Source: Nocardia cyriacigeorgica GUH-2
GTDB lineage: Bacteria; Actinomycetota; Actinomycetes; Mycobacteriales; Mycobacteriaceae
Reading direction: 5' to 3'
DNA: 64,000 nt
NCBI RefSeq assembly: GCF_000284035.1
Contig: NC_016887.1
Span: 1,426,001 to 1,490,000, forward strand
The position numbers were made by a program, and so were the translations under genes. Within the stretch, counting starts at the first letter, position 1. Every line of letters starts with the position of its first letter. The notes below the pieces were generated by a model. It had not been told where the DNA came from. It did no database searches and saw nothing but the letters and a program-made list of their open reading frames with translations. Below are positions 27,185 through 36,785 of this stretch, in pieces.

Positions 27185-28861
27185 ATGGCTGAGTTCATCT
27201 ACCAAATGAAGAAGGTTCGTAAGGCGCACGGCGACAAGGTCGTGCTCGACGATGTCACCTTGAACTTCCTTCCCGGCGCCAAGATCGGTGTCGTCGGCCC
27301 GAACGGCGCCGGTAAATCCAGCGTGCTGAAGATCATGGCCGGACTGGACCAGCCGAACAACGGCGACGCGTTCCTCGCCCCCGGCGCGACGGTCGGCATC
27401 CTCCAGCAGGAACCGCCGCTCAACGAGGAGAAGACGGTCCGCGGCAACGTCGAGGAAGGCCTCGGCGAGGTCAAGGTCAAGCTCGACCGGTTCAACGAGA
27501 TCGCCGAGCTGATGGCCACCGACTACTCCGACGAGCTCATGGAAGAGATGGGCAAGCTCCAGGAGTACCTCGACCATGCCGACGCCTGGGATATCGACTC
27601 CCAGCTGGAACAGGCCATGGACGCGCTGCGCTGCCCGCCGCCGGACGAGCCGGTCACCAATCTCTCCGGTGGTGAGCGCCGCCGCGTCGCGCTGTGCAAG
27701 CTGCTGCTGAGCAAGCCCGACCTGCTGCTGCTGGACGAGCCGACCAACCACCTCGACGCCGAGAGCGTGCTCTGGCTCGAACAGCACCTGGCCTCCTACC
27801 AGGGCGCCGTGCTGGCCGTCACCCACGACCGGTACTTCCTCGACAACGTCGCGCAGTGGATCCTCGAGCTCGACCGCGGCCGCGCCTACCCGTACGAAGG
27901 CAACTACTCCACCTACCTGGAGAAGAAGGCCCAGCGTCTGGAGGTGCAGGGCAAGAAGGACCAGAAGCTGCAAAAGCGCCTCAAGGACGAGCTCGCCTGG
28001 GTGCGTTCCGGTGCCAAGGCGCGCCAGGCCAAGAACAAGGCGCGTCTGGGCCGCTACGAGGAGATGGCGGCCGAGGCCGAGAAGCACCGCAAGTTGGACT
28101 TCGAGGAGATCCAGATCCCGGCCGGGCCGCGCCTGGGCAATGTGGTGGTCGAGGTCGAGCACCTGGACAAGGGATTCGGCGATCGCCAGCTGATCAAGGA
28201 CCTGTCGTTCACCCTGCCGCGTAACGGCATCGTCGGCGTCATCGGACCCAACGGCGTCGGTAAGACCACGCTGTTCAAGACCATCGTCGGGCTCGAGCAG
28301 CCCGACAGCGGTGAGGTGAAGGTCGGCGAGACGGTCAAGCTGAGCTACGTCGACCAGAACCGCGCGGGCATCGACCCGAAGAAGAACGTCTGGCAGGTCG
28401 TCTCCGACGGGCTCGACTTCATCGAGGTCGGCAACCAGGAGATGCCCTCGCGCGCCTACGTCAGCGCGTTCGGCTTCAAGGGCCCCGACCAGCAGAAGCC
28501 GGCGGGCGTGCTCTCCGGTGGCGAGCGCAACCGCCTGAACCTGGCGCTCACCCTCAAGCAGGGCGGCAACCTGATCCTGCTCGACGAGCCGACCAACGAC
28601 CTCGACGTCGAGACGCTGGGCTCGCTGGAGAACGCGCTCGAGCAGTTCCCCGGCTGCGCCGTGGTCATCTCCCACGACCGGTGGTTCCTCGACCGCACCT
28701 GCACCCACATCCTGGCCTGGGAAGGCGACGCCGACAACGAGGCCAAGTGGTTCTGGTTCGAGGGCAACTTCGAGGCGTACGAGGCGAACAAGATCGAGCG
28801 GCTCGGTCCGGAGGCCGCGCGGCCGCATCGCGTCACCCACCGGAAGCTGACTCGCGGGTAA
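27185..28861 (+). CDS. ettA: Energy-dependent translational throttle protein EttA (ABC-F ATPase)
   Basis: A 558-residue soluble ABC-F protein with two ATPase domains and no membrane segments. Walker A motifs GPNGAGKSS and GPNGVGKTT; signatures LSGGERRR and LSGGERNR; Walker B motifs LLLLDEPTNHLD and LILLDEPTNDLD. The charged linker (about 245-320) contains the ribosome-contacting P-site tRNA interaction motif. EttA binds the ribosomal E site and gates the first elongation step by ATP/ADP ratio. ATG 27185 matches the family N-terminus (MAEFIYQMKKVRKAHGDK). Orthologue of Rv2477c, which also precedes gdh. Confidence 0.95.
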   Translation: MAEFIYQMKKVRKAHGDKVVLDDVTLNFLPGAKIGVVGPNGAGKSSVLKIMAGLDQPNNGDAFLAPGATVGILQQEPPLNEEKTVRGNVEEGLGEVKVKLDRFNEIAELMATDYSDELMEEMGKLQEYLDHADAWDIDSQLEQAMDALRCPPPDEPVTNLSGGERRRVALCKLLLSKPDLLLLDEPTNHLDAESVLWLEQHLASYQGAVLAVTHDRYFLDNVAQWILELDRGRAYPYEGNYSTYLEKKAQRLEVQGKKDQKLQKRLKDELAWVRSGAKARQAKNKARLGRYEEMAAEAEKHRKLDFEEIQIPAGPRLGNVVVEVEHLDKGFGDRQLIKDLSFTLPRNGIVGVIGPNGVGKTTLFKTIVGLEQPDSGEVKVGETVKLSYVDQNRAGIDPKKNVWQVVSDGLDFIEVGNQEMPSRAYVSAFGFKGPDQQKPAGVLSGGERNRLNLALTLKQGGNLILLDEPTNDLDVETLGSLENALEQFPGCAVVISHDRWFLDRTCTHILAWEGDADNEAKWFWFEGNFEAYEANKIERLGPEAARPHRVTHRKLTRG

Positions 28862-28958
28862 CCGCAAAGCTTTTGCCCACCGGTCCCGGGTGCGGGACTA
28901 GTGTCGAGACCGGCGTCACTTTGTTGCGGAACCGAATCCGAGGGAGTTGGCGAAAAAA

Positions 28959-31900
28959 ATGACGGTCTCGTCGGAATTGTCCAGTGCGGCGTGGGTCGCG
29001 GGGTTGCCGCAGCCGTTGCGCGGCGACCTCGCTGCTCTGGAAGAGGCGTACTTCCGGCACGTCGACGCGGGCGATGTGGCCTGTGCGATCACCGGGATCA
29101 CCCAGATCTTCCGCAGGCATCTGGAACTGGCGATGACACGCAGTCCGGGCCGGGCCCTCGTGCGGGTGTATCACCCCGATGACGGGTCCGGTCTCGGCTC
29201 CGCCGTTCAGGTGGTTACCGACGATATGCCGCTGCTGGTGGAGTCGATCACCTCCTCGCTGAGCCGGATGGGGGTCAGCGTCAGCGAGGTGATCCATCCG
29301 ATCTTCGAGGTCGAACGCGCCGCCGACGGCCGGCTGATCGACGCCAAACCGCATGAGGTCGACGCGAATGGCGGTACCGGGCTGCGGGAGAGCTGGATGC
29401 ATCTGCAACTGCATCCCTCCACCAGCCGGGCGGTCCTCGACCGGGTCGAGGCCGCCATGCCGGTGGTGGTCGACGACGTGCGCCAGGTCATCGGCGATAC
29501 CGCCGCGATCCGGGCGGCGCAGAGCACCCTGGCCGACGAGCTCGATCGGGCGGCCGCCGCCGGCACGGCCCCGTTTCCGGCCGTCGACCTGACCGATTGC
29601 GCAAACCTGTTGCGCTGGTTGGCCAGTGGGCATTTCACCGTGCTCGGCTACGCCCGCTACCGCAAGTCCTCCGAGGCGAGCGCCGGCCAGGACGTCGTGC
29701 CGGATTCGTGCCTGGGCGTGCTGCGTCCGGGCGTCGGCACCGATTTCGAGGTGCCGGTCATCACCGCCGATGAGCAGCCGCTGCTCATGCTCACCCAGGG
29801 TCTGGTTCCCGCCACGGTGCATCGGTCGGTGTACCCGTATTTCGTCGGCGTCGCCGATCTCGACGCCGCGGGCGAAATAGCCGGCCAGCATCTGTTCATC
29901 GGTGTCTTCACCGTCACCGCCGTGCACGAGAACGTGCTCGATATCCCGGTGATCTCGCGCCGGGTGCGCTCGGTGATCGAGGACAGCGGGTTCGATCTGG
30001 ACTCGTTCTCCGGGCAGGGAATGCTCGAGGTCATCCAGTCGTTCCCGCGCACCGAACTGTTCTCTTCCGATACCGAGACGCTGCGCCGCACCGCCACCGC
30101 GGTATTGAACGTGAGCCTGCGCAGGCAGGTGCGCTTGTTCATGCGGGCCGACGGTTTCGGCCGATTCGTCGCCTGCATGGTGTACCTGCCGCGGGATCGC
30201 TACACCACCGCGGTGCGGTTGGAGATGCAGGAGATCCTGGTCCGCGAGCTGGGCGGCGTCTCGATCGACTATTCCGCGCGGGTGAGCGAAAGTGAGCTCG
30301 CCAGCGTCTATTTCACCGTGCGGATGCCTGAGGCCGAGGCAGGCAGGCAGGGCGAGCTGCCCGCGGAGGCGGATACCTCCGAAGAGAACCGGGTGCGCAT
30401 CCAGCGTCTGCTCGATGCGGCCAGCCACACCTGGGACGACCACCTCGACGATGCGGTCAGCACTTCGACGGTGCTCGACCCCGGCGTGGTCGACCGCTAT
30501 GCCGACGCGTTCCCCGAGGGCTACAAGCAGGACTTCGAGCCCGCGCGGGCACTGGCCGATATCGCGCGCCTGGAACACCTCACCGAAGGCGATATCGACC
30601 AGCACCTGTATCGCCAGCCCGATGCCGCACCGGGTTCGTGGCGGTTCAGCCTCTACATCGGCGGCACCGGCGTCTCGCTGAGTCAGGTGCTGCCCGTCCT
30701 GCAAAGCCTCGGTGTGGAGGTGGTGGACGAACGGCCGTATCAGATCCAGCTGGACACCGCGACCGGCGAGCCCGGCGGCGAGCGCTGGATCTACGACTTC
30801 GGCCTGCTGGCCCGGCCGGAGCTGCTGCGCAGTGCGCTCGATGAGGACCTGGACGCCGAACTGCTGGAATCCGCCGCCCGCACCGACGCACTCGATGCCA
30901 AGGCCGGCGGTCTGCGCGCGCGTTTCGTGGAAGCCTTCGCCGCGGTCTGGTACGGCCGTGCCGAAGCCGACGGGCTGAACGAACTGGTGCTGCGCGCCCG
31001 GATGCCGTGGCGCGAAGTGGCCATCCTGCGCACCTACGCCCGGTACCTGCAACAGGCGGGATTCCCGTACAGCCAGACCAATATCGCGCGCGTGCTGCTC
31101 AACTACCCGGAGGCCTCGCGGCTGTTCACCGAACTGTTCGCGGCCCGGTTCGATCCGGACACCTGCTCCACCGAACGGGCCGCGGAGCTGGAGTCACAGG
31201 TCCGCGCCCGGATCGACCAGGTGGTGAGCCTGGATGCCGACCGCATCCTGCGTGCCATCCTCGGCCTGATCTCGGCCACCCTGCGCACCAACTACTACGT
31301 CACCGACGGCGATGGCCAGGCTCGCGACTTCATCTCGATGAAGGTCGAGCCCCGCGAGATCGCCGAATTGCCCAAGCCCCGCCCGCAATTCGAGATCTTC
31401 GTGTATTCGCCGCGGGTGGAGGGTGTGCACTTGCGGTTCGGTGCGGTGGCGCGTGGTGGTTTGCGGTGGTCGGATCGGTTGGAGGATTTCCGGACCGAGA
31501 TTCTGGGTTTGGTGAAGGCTCAGGCGGTCAAGAACGCGGTGATCGTGCCGGTCGGCGCCAAGGGTGGTTTCGTGGTGAAGCAGCCGCCCGCGGCGACGGG
31601 TGATCCCGGTGCGGATCGTCAGGCGATGATGGCCGAGGGTGTGCGCTGCTACCGGACGTTCATCTCCGGCCTGCTCGACGTCACCGACAACGTGGACCTG
31701 GCGACCGGGGCGGTCGTACCGCCGGCGCGAGTGGTGCGCCGCGACGGCGACGACACCTACCTCGTCGTCGCCGCCGACAAGGGCACAGCCACCTTCTCCG
31801 ACGTGGCCAACGACGTAGCCAAGAGCTACGGCTTCTGGCTGGGCGACGCCTTCGCCTCCGGTGGTTCGGCGGGCTACGACCACAAGGCCATGGGCATTAC

Positions 31901-33896
31901 CGCCAAGGGGGCCTGGGAAAGCGTGAAACGCCATTTCCAGGAGATGGGGATCGATACGCAGGCCGAGGATTTCACGGTGGTGGGTATCGGTGATATGTCC
32001 GGTGATGTGTTCGGTAATGGGATGTTGTTGTCCGAGCACATTCGGTTGGTGGCGGCGTTCGATCATCGGCATATTTTCTTGGATCCGAATCCGGATGCGG
32101 TGTCGTCGTTTGCCGAGCGTCGGCGGATGTTCGAGTTGCCGCGTTCGTCGTGGGCCGATTACGACAAGTCGCTGATCAGCGAGGGCGGCGGTGTCTGGGA
32201 CCGCACAGTGAAATCGGTGCCGATCAGCCCGCAGGCCCGGCAGGCGCTCGGGCTGGCCGACGAGGTGACCGCGCTGTCGCCGCCGGAGCTGGTGCGCGCC
32301 ATCCTGCTCGCGCCCGTGCAACTGCTGTGGAACGGCGGGATCGGCACCTACATCAAGGCGAGCACCGAATCCAATGCCGAGGTGGGCGACAAGTCCAACG
32401 ATGCGGTCCGCGTCAATGGAAATCAGTTGCGGGTCAACGTGATCGGTGAGGGCGGCAACCTCGGCGCCACCGCGCTCGGCCGTATCGAGTTCTGCCGCCA
32501 CGGCGGCAAGATGAACACCGACGCTCTCGACAACTCCGCGGGCGTGGACTGCTCCGACCACGAGGTCAATATCAAGGTGCTGCTCGACGGCGTGGTGAGC
32601 GCCGGCCTGCTGCCGCAGTCCGAACGCAACCCGTTGCTGGCCTCGATGACCGACGAGGTCGCGCGGATGGTATTGCGCGACAACGTCTCCCAGAACTTCC
32701 TGATGGGCTTGTCGCGTTCGGACGCACCGCGCATGCTGAACGTGCACCGCCGGGTGATCGAAGATCTGGAATCGCGTCGCGGCCTCGACCGCGAACTCGA
32801 GGCACTGCCCTCGGAGCCGGAGATCAAGCGCAGGCACGAGGAGGGCACCGGTCTGGCGTCTCCGGAGCTGGCAAACCTGATGGCGCACGTGAAGCTCGCG
32901 CTCAAGGGCGACCTGCTCGACTCGGACCTGCCGGATATGGCCTACTTCGCGACCCGGCTGCCCGAATACTTCCCGACGCCGCTGCGTGGCCGGTTCGGCA
33001 CCGCGATCAAGCGGCATCGGCTGCGCCGGGAAATCCTCACCACCATGATCGTCAACGAGGTGGTCGACTACGGCGGAATCACCTACGCCCACCGGCTCAA
33101 CGAAGAGGTCGGCGCCAGCGCCAGCGATGCGGTGCGAGCGTTCACCGCGGTCACCGAGATCTTCGGATTGCACGACATCTGGGCCAGGATCCGCGCCGCC
33201 GACACCTCGGTCGCGATCTGCGACGAGCTGGAACTGGAAACCAAACGCACCCTGGACCGTGCCTCGCGCTGGCTGCTCACCAACCGCCCGCAGCCCATCG
33301 CGGTGGGCGCCGAGGTCAATCGCTACAGCCGGGGTGTGCGGGAACTCGCACCCAAGGTGCCCGGCTGGCTGCGCGGCCACCATGTGACGTCGCTGACCGA
33401 TCAGAGCGCCGAACTGATCGCCCGCGGGGCGCCCACAGATCTGGCGACCGAGGTCTACGGGCTGCTGAATCTGTTCCCGCTGCTCGATGTGATCGATATC
33501 GCCGACATCACCGACCGCACCGGCGACGAGGTGGGTTCGCTGTACTACGCGCTCAACGAGCACCTGAAGATCGATTGGCTGCTCGAGGCCGTCAGCCACC
33601 TGGAACGCGGCGATCGCTGGCATGCGCTGGCCCGGCTCGCGCTGCGCGACGACATGTACAGCTCGCTGCGTTCACTCACCCTCGATGTGCTCTCCGGCGG
33701 CGACCCGGAAGAGACGGCGGACGAAAAGATTGCATACTGGGAGTCGAAGAACCAGTCTCGGCTCGGGCGTGCCCGGGCCGCGCTGTCGGAGTTGTTCGAG
33801 TCCGGTACCCACGATCTGGCCACGCTGTCGGTCGCCGCGCGGCAGGTGCGCAGCATGGTGAGTGGGGCGGGCACCCAGTCGGAGGTATCACGGTGA
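28959..33896 (+). CDS. gdh: NAD-specific glutamate dehydrogenase, large (180-kDa class)
   Basis: A 1645-residue enzyme of the L_180 class, which oxidatively deaminates glutamate to 2-oxoglutarate. The long N-terminal half holds ACT-like regulatory domains. The catalytic region near residues 810-1100 includes VPVGAKGGFVVKQPP, with the substrate-binding lysine, and GDMSGDVFGNGMLLS; the rest is a C-terminal helical domain. It matches Rv2476c (about 1624 residues). The start is ATG 28959, 12 bp after AGGGAG; a TTG at 28947 is less likely. The stop overlaps the next gene's GTG. Two internal tracts (about 31430-31525 and 31960-32160) have clearly different codon wobble. Confidence 0.95.
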   Translation: MTVSSELSSAAWVAGLPQPLRGDLAALEEAYFRHVDAGDVACAITGITQIFRRHLELAMTRSPGRALVRVYHPDDGSGLGSAVQVVTDDMPLLVESITSSLSRMGVSVSEVIHPIFEVERAADGRLIDAKPHEVDANGGTGLRESWMHLQLHPSTSRAVLDRVEAAMPVVVDDVRQVIGDTAAIRAAQSTLADELDRAAAAGTAPFPAVDLTDCANLLRWLASGHFTVLGYARYRKSSEASAGQDVVPDSCLGVLRPGVGTDFEVPVITADEQPLLMLTQGLVPATVHRSVYPYFVGVADLDAAGEIAGQHLFIGVFTVTAVHENVLDIPVISRRVRSVIEDSGFDLDSFSGQGMLEVIQSFPRTELFSSDTETLRRTATAVLNVSLRRQVRLFMRADGFGRFVACMVYLPRDRYTTAVRLEMQEILVRELGGVSIDYSARVSESELASVYFTVRMPEAEAGRQGELPAEADTSEENRVRIQRLLDAASHTWDDHLDDAVSTSTVLDPGVVDRYADAFPEGYKQDFEPARALADIARLEHLTEGDIDQHLYRQPDAAPGSWRFSLYIGGTGVSLSQVLPVLQSLGVEVVDERPYQIQLDTATGEPGGERWIYDFGLLARPELLRSALDEDLDAELLESAARTDALDAKAGGLRARFVEAFAAVWYGRAEADGLNELVLRARMPWREVAILRTYARYLQQAGFPYSQTNIARVLLNYPEASRLFTELFAARFDPDTCSTERAAELESQVRARIDQVVSLDADRILRAILGLISATLRTNYYVTDGDGQARDFISMKVEPREIAELPKPRPQFEIFVYSPRVEGVHLRFGAVARGGLRWSDRLEDFRTEILGLVKAQAVKNAVIVPVGAKGGFVVKQPPAATGDPGADRQAMMAEGVRCYRTFISGLLDVTDNVDLATGAVVPPARVVRRDGDDTYLVVAADKGTATFSDVANDVAKSYGFWLGDAFASGGSAGYDHKAMGITAKGAWESVKRHFQEMGIDTQAEDFTVVGIGDMSGDVFGNGMLLSEHIRLVAAFDHRHIFLDPNPDAVSSFAERRRMFELPRSSWADYDKSLISEGGGVWDRTVKSVPISPQARQALGLADEVTALSPPELVRAILLAPVQLLWNGGIGTYIKASTESNAEVGDKSNDAVRVNGNQLRVNVIGEGGNLGATALGRIEFCRHGGKMNTDALDNSAGVDCSDHEVNIKVLLDGVVSAGLLPQSERNPLLASMTDEVARMVLRDNVSQNFLMGLSRSDAPRMLNVHRRVIEDLESRRGLDRELEALPSEPEIKRRHEEGTGLASPELANLMAHVKLALKGDLLDSDLPDMAYFATRLPEYFPTPLRGRFGTAIKRHRLRREILTTMIVNEVVDYGGITYAHRLNEEVGASASDAVRAFTAVTEIFGLHDIWARIRAADTSVAICDELELETKRTLDRASRWLLTNRPQPIAVGAEVNRYSRGVRELAPKVPGWLRGHHVTSLTDQSAELIARGAPTDLATEVYGLLNLFPLLDVIDIADITDRTGDEVGSLYYALNEHLKIDWLLEAVSHLERGDRWHALARLALRDDMYSSLRSLTLDVLSGGDPEETADEKIAYWESKNQSRLGRARAALSELFESGTHDLATLSVAARQVRSMVSGAGTQSEVSR

Positions 33897-34366
33897 CGAG
33901 TGTCGGATCGCTGAACGGCAATCCGAAGGCGCAGGGCACGCTGGTCCTGCCCAAGCGCTTCCATGCCAAGGTCGACATCCGATGGTCGGATATGGACGCG
34001 TTCCAGCACGTCAACCACGCTCGGATGGTGACGCTGCTGGAGGAGGCGCGCATCCCGTGGCTGTTCGAGGACGACCGTCCCACCGCCGCCCTGCGCCAGG
34101 GCTGTGTGCTGGCCGACCTGCATGTCCGCTACCGCGGGCAGCTGCGCCACGAGGACACCCCGCTCGATATCGCCATGTGGATCGAACAGCTGCGCGCGGT
34201 CGACTTCACCGTCGCCTACGAGGTGCGCGCCGCCGGTGCCGCACCCGACTCCCCGCCCGCGGTGATCGCATCCACCCAGCTCGCCGCCTTCGACATGGAC
34301 ACCCAGCGCCTGCGCAGGCTGACCGAGGACGAGCGCGACTACCTCGCGCAGTGGATGAGTGAGTGA
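33893..34366 (+). CDS. Acyl-CoA thioesterase, hot-dog fold (Rv2475c-like)
   Basis: A 157-residue single hot-dog-fold protein. The 4-hydroxybenzoyl-CoA thioesterase pattern is visible in VDIRWSDMDAFQHVNHARM, with the catalytic Asp in the DMDAFQHVNH loop. It hydrolyses an acyl-CoA; the chain length is unknown. The GTG start at 33893 overlaps the gdh stop (GTGA) and has GGAGGT 7 bp upstream. The gdh-thioesterase order is conserved in mycobacteria. Confidence 0.85.
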   Translation: MTSVGSLNGNPKAQGTLVLPKRFHAKVDIRWSDMDAFQHVNHARMVTLLEEARIPWLFEDDRPTAALRQGCVLADLHVRYRGQLRHEDTPLDIAMWIEQLRAVDFTVAYEVRAAGAAPDSPPAVIASTQLAAFDMDTQRLRRLTEDERDYLAQWMSE

Positions 34367-34393
34367 TCCGCGCCCGGTGATCGTCGCGCTGTG

Positions 34394-35059
34394 ATGACCG
34401 AACAACGAGTGCTGTACGTCGGCGATCCGGCCGAACGGGAGAACCTGGCCACCTTCTTGGGTCGGGCCCTGCGGCTGGATCAGGCCGCGGTGGTGCGGCT
34501 GCGCCGTCGCGATGAGCGACTGGTGTCGGCGTGGGTGGCCACCGGATTCGAGGCGCTCGCGGTGCGGACGGTGGTGGCCGAGTTGGGCGTCGACGACGTC
34601 ACCGTCGGTGCCGATCTGGTGCTGGCCGGGCTGGCTTCGGGCAGTCCGATCGACCTCGGCTACTCGATGGATTCGGCCTGGCGGGGCGCGCTGCCACCGG
34701 TCACCGGCTTCTCCCACGTCGACGACGTGCCCGCCCGCACCCTCGTCGAACTCGCCGAACAGGGCGCCGATCTGGCTAAAGAGCACGGATCCGGCCACGG
34801 CCCGCCCGCCGCCCTGCTGGACCAGACGGTGCTCACCGTGTCCGGTGCTGCCGTGCAGGTTCAGGTGCCCATGCGCGTCGTCTTCGCGCTCACCGCCATG
34901 GATTTCATCCCGCACTCCGGCGACCGAGCCGATTCGCGCCGTATCCCGCCCGATGAGATCGTTCGGGTCCGCTCCAGCAATACCTGGCTGCGCCTGGACG
35001 CCCGCTACGGTTCGGTCGCCCGCCGGCTCGGCGGAGGTCTGCCGCTCACACCGCGCTGA
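34394..35059 (+). CDS. Conserved hypothetical protein (Rv2474c-like)
   Basis: A 221-residue soluble protein with no recognised catalytic motif. The N-terminus (QRVLYVGDPAERENLATFLG) and a later LDQTVLTVSG segment are the parts most likely to be structured. Size and position after the thioesterase match M. tuberculosis Rv2474c, whose function is not known. ATG 34394 is used; the preceding GTG (34391) would add one residue. The gene ends 19 bp before the convergent azlD stop. Confidence 0.7.
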   Translation: MTEQRVLYVGDPAERENLATFLGRALRLDQAAVVRLRRRDERLVSAWVATGFEALAVRTVVAELGVDDVTVGADLVLAGLASGSPIDLGYSMDSAWRGALPPVTGFSHVDDVPARTLVELAEQGADLAKEHGSGHGPPAALLDQTVLTVSGAAVQVQVPMRVVFALTAMDFIPHSGDRADSRRIPPDEIVRVRSSNTWLRLDARYGSVARRLGGGLPLTPR

Positions 35060-35078
35060 GTGGTCGGCACCGCCCCAC

Positions 35079-35396
35079 TCAGCCGACGCCGATCGCCCGC
35101 AACACCGCCGTCGTCGCCGCGGCCGCGACGATGACGATCAGTAGTGGGCACTTGCGCCACGCCAGCACCCCGCCGACCGCCACACCGGCGGGCAGAGCCC
35201 ATCCGAAATCGTCGCCGAACGGCAGCGCGGTGGTGGCCACCAAGGCCGCCAGCAGGATCACGGCCGCGATCTCGAGCAGCCGGGCCGCACGCGGCGGGAA
35301 CCGGACCCGGTTACGCAACGCCGGGCCGGCCCAGCGGAACAGGTAGGTGCCGACGGCCATAGTGAGCATGGCCGGAACCAGCAGCGGCGACCCCAT
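35079..35396 (-). CDS. azlD: AzlD-like small membrane subunit
   Basis: A 105-residue protein with three to four hydrophobic helices; the TYLFRWAGPAL segment near the start is the AzlD signature. It pairs with AzlC to form a branched-chain amino acid (or analogue) exporter. The ATG at 35396 overlaps the azlC stop by one base (TGATG), typical of this gene pair. Codon third positions are G/C-rich. Confidence 0.85.
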   Translation of the reverse strand: MGSPLLVPAMLTMAVGTYLFRWAGPALRNRVRFPPRAARLLEIAAVILLAALVATTALPFGDDFGWALPAGVAVGGVLAWRKCPLLIVIVAAAATTAVLRAIGVG

Positions 35397-36061
35397 CACA
35401 GCGCTTCCATCGCGAAGATAAGCCCGGCCAGCGCGATCAGCGCCGGCAGCCCCGCCGGCACGAACGGTGTTGTGGCAACGGCCAATCCGGCGCCCGCACC
35501 CGCCGCTCGCAGGGTGGCCCGATCGCGCAGGGCCGGCAGGATCAGGGCGAGCAGGACGGCGGGAAAGACGGCATCCAGCCCGAACGCGGCCGTATCGGGC
35601 ACAACGCTGCCGATGCCGGCTCCGGCCAGCGCGCCGAGCGGCCAGCACACCGCGATGCCGATCCCGCCCAGCCAGTAGGCCGCGCGCCGCCGCGCCAGGT
35701 CGCCCGGCGCCAGCGCGAACGCCACGCTCTCGTCCACCATCAGATGCACGCCGAGTAGCCGCCGGATTCCGGTGCCGAACACATCCGGCATCGACAACCC
35801 ATAGGGCAGATGCCTGGCGTTGACCAGCAGCCCGGCCGAGGCTGCCGCAAGGGGACCGCCGCCCGCGGCGAGGATGCCGAAGAACAGGAACTCCGAACCG
35901 CCCGCCAAGACCGTCGAGGCCAGCAGCACCGGCATCCACATCGGGAATCCGGAGCCGACCACCGCCGCGCCGTAGGAGACCCCGATCATCGTGACCGCCA
36001 CACAGGTCGCCGCGATACTGGACAGCGTGTCCCGATCGAGTGTTCGCCATATCGAACGCAT
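35396..36061 (-). CDS. azlC: AzlC-like branched-chain amino acid exporter
   Basis: A 221-residue membrane protein with about five or six helices. The AzlC motif GGSEFLFFGILAAGGGPLAA and LLVNARHLPYGLS are clear. The start is taken as ATG 36061 (MRSIWRTLDRD). The GTG 18 bp upstream would lie inside a dyad that looks like an operator. With no Shine-Dalgarno and a CACTAT hexamer 7 bp before the ATG, the mRNA may be leaderless. Divergent from an XRE-cupin regulator gene that probably controls it. Confidence 0.85.
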   Translation of the reverse strand: MRSIWRTLDRDTLSSIAATCVAVTMIGVSYGAAVVGSGFPMWMPVLLASTVLAGGSEFLFFGILAAGGGPLAAASAGLLVNARHLPYGLSMPDVFGTGIRRLLGVHLMVDESVAFALAPGDLARRRAAYWLGGIGIAVCWPLGALAGAGIGSVVPDTAAFGLDAVFPAVLLALILPALRDRATLRAAGAGAGLAVATTPFVPAGLPALIALAGLIFAMEAL

Positions 36062-36063
36062 GT

Positions 36064-36078
36064 TGTTTATAGTGAACA
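36064..36078. promoter_or_regulatory. Candidate operator over the azlC promoter
   Basis: TGTTTATAGTGAACA, a 15-bp dyad with arms TGTTTA/TGAACA (5 of 6 pairs). It covers the probable azlC -10 element on the minus strand and lies in the azlC/XRE divergent region. Confidence 0.5.
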
Positions 36079-36215
36079 CATCGGGTGGGTCCCGTCAACG
36101 CGATAAGCGGCACCGGGATGCGTGGCCGCCGTCGGCTCGCGAGCCGGACTGCCTGGCGGGGCTCGTCGCCTTGGTGATGTGGTGCCGAGCGAGCAACGGC
36201 GACGAGGAGTAGGTG

Positions 36216-36782
36216 ATGTCAGCAGAGGAGCCGGCGGTGGCGCCGAAGGCGGTGATCGCCGCATCGCTACGCCGGGAACGCGGGCGCGCGGGACTGTCGC
36301 TCACCGAGGTCGCTGCCCGCGCGGGGATCGCCAAATCCACGCTGTCGCAACTGGAATCGGGATCCGGTAATCCCAGTCTGGAAACGCTGTGGGCGCTGTG
36401 CGTCGCGCTGGATATGCCGTTTTCACGGTTGCTGGATCCACCGCGGCCGAGTGTGCGGGTGATCCGCGCGGGGGAGGGGCCGGTGGTCGCCGCGGAGCGA
36501 TCGGAATACCGTGCCACCCTGCTCGCCGCCGGACCGGCCGATGCCCGGCGTGACCTGTATCGAATAACCGCCGAGCCCGGTGAACCGCGGCGATCCGAAC
36601 CGCATACGCGCGGATCGGTCGAGCACATCCTGCTCGGCGCCGGACGCGCTCGCGCCGGGCTCACCGATGCACCGGAAGAACTGCGGCCCGGCGACTACCT
36701 CAGTTATCCGGGAGACCTTCCGCACCTGTTCGAAGCGCTGGAACCGGGCACCTGGGCGATGCTGGTCGTCGAATATCGCTGA
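36216..36782 (+). CDS. XRE family regulator with C-terminal cupin domain
   Basis: A 188-residue regulator. The N-terminal XRE helix-turn-helix runs LSLTEVAARAGIAKSTLSQL, and a C-terminal cupin beta-barrel follows (SEPHTRGSVEHILL, then LRPGDYLSYPGDLPHLFEA), a small-molecule sensor fold. This regulator type is often divergent from azlCD-type exporters, as here. ATG 36216 has GAGGAG 6 bp upstream. The gene ends 3 bp before the stop of the convergent HNH gene. Confidence 0.87.
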   Translation: MSAEEPAVAPKAVIAASLRRERGRAGLSLTEVAARAGIAKSTLSQLESGSGNPSLETLWALCVALDMPFSRLLDPPRPSVRVIRAGEGPVVAAERSEYRATLLAAGPADARRDLYRITAEPGEPRRSEPHTRGSVEHILLGAGRARAGLTDAPEELRPGDYLSYPGDLPHLFEALEPGTWAMLVVEYR

Positions 36783-36785
36783 CCG

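Noticed and set aside
27005..28867. 620-codon open frame antisense to ettA
   Set aside because: Complement of ABC-F motifs; the translation shows only repeated Leu/Val/Asp runs expected from the opposite strand.
28833..31052. 739-codon open frame antisense to the first part of gdh
   Set aside because: Same high-GC shadow effect; it overlaps the certain gdh gene and has no ribosome-binding site or family motif.
31194..33623. 809-codon open frame antisense to gdh
   Set aside because: It is a shadow of strong G/C wobble in gdh. The translation is Arg/His/Gln-rich with no domain pattern, while the plus strand encodes a full-length known enzyme.
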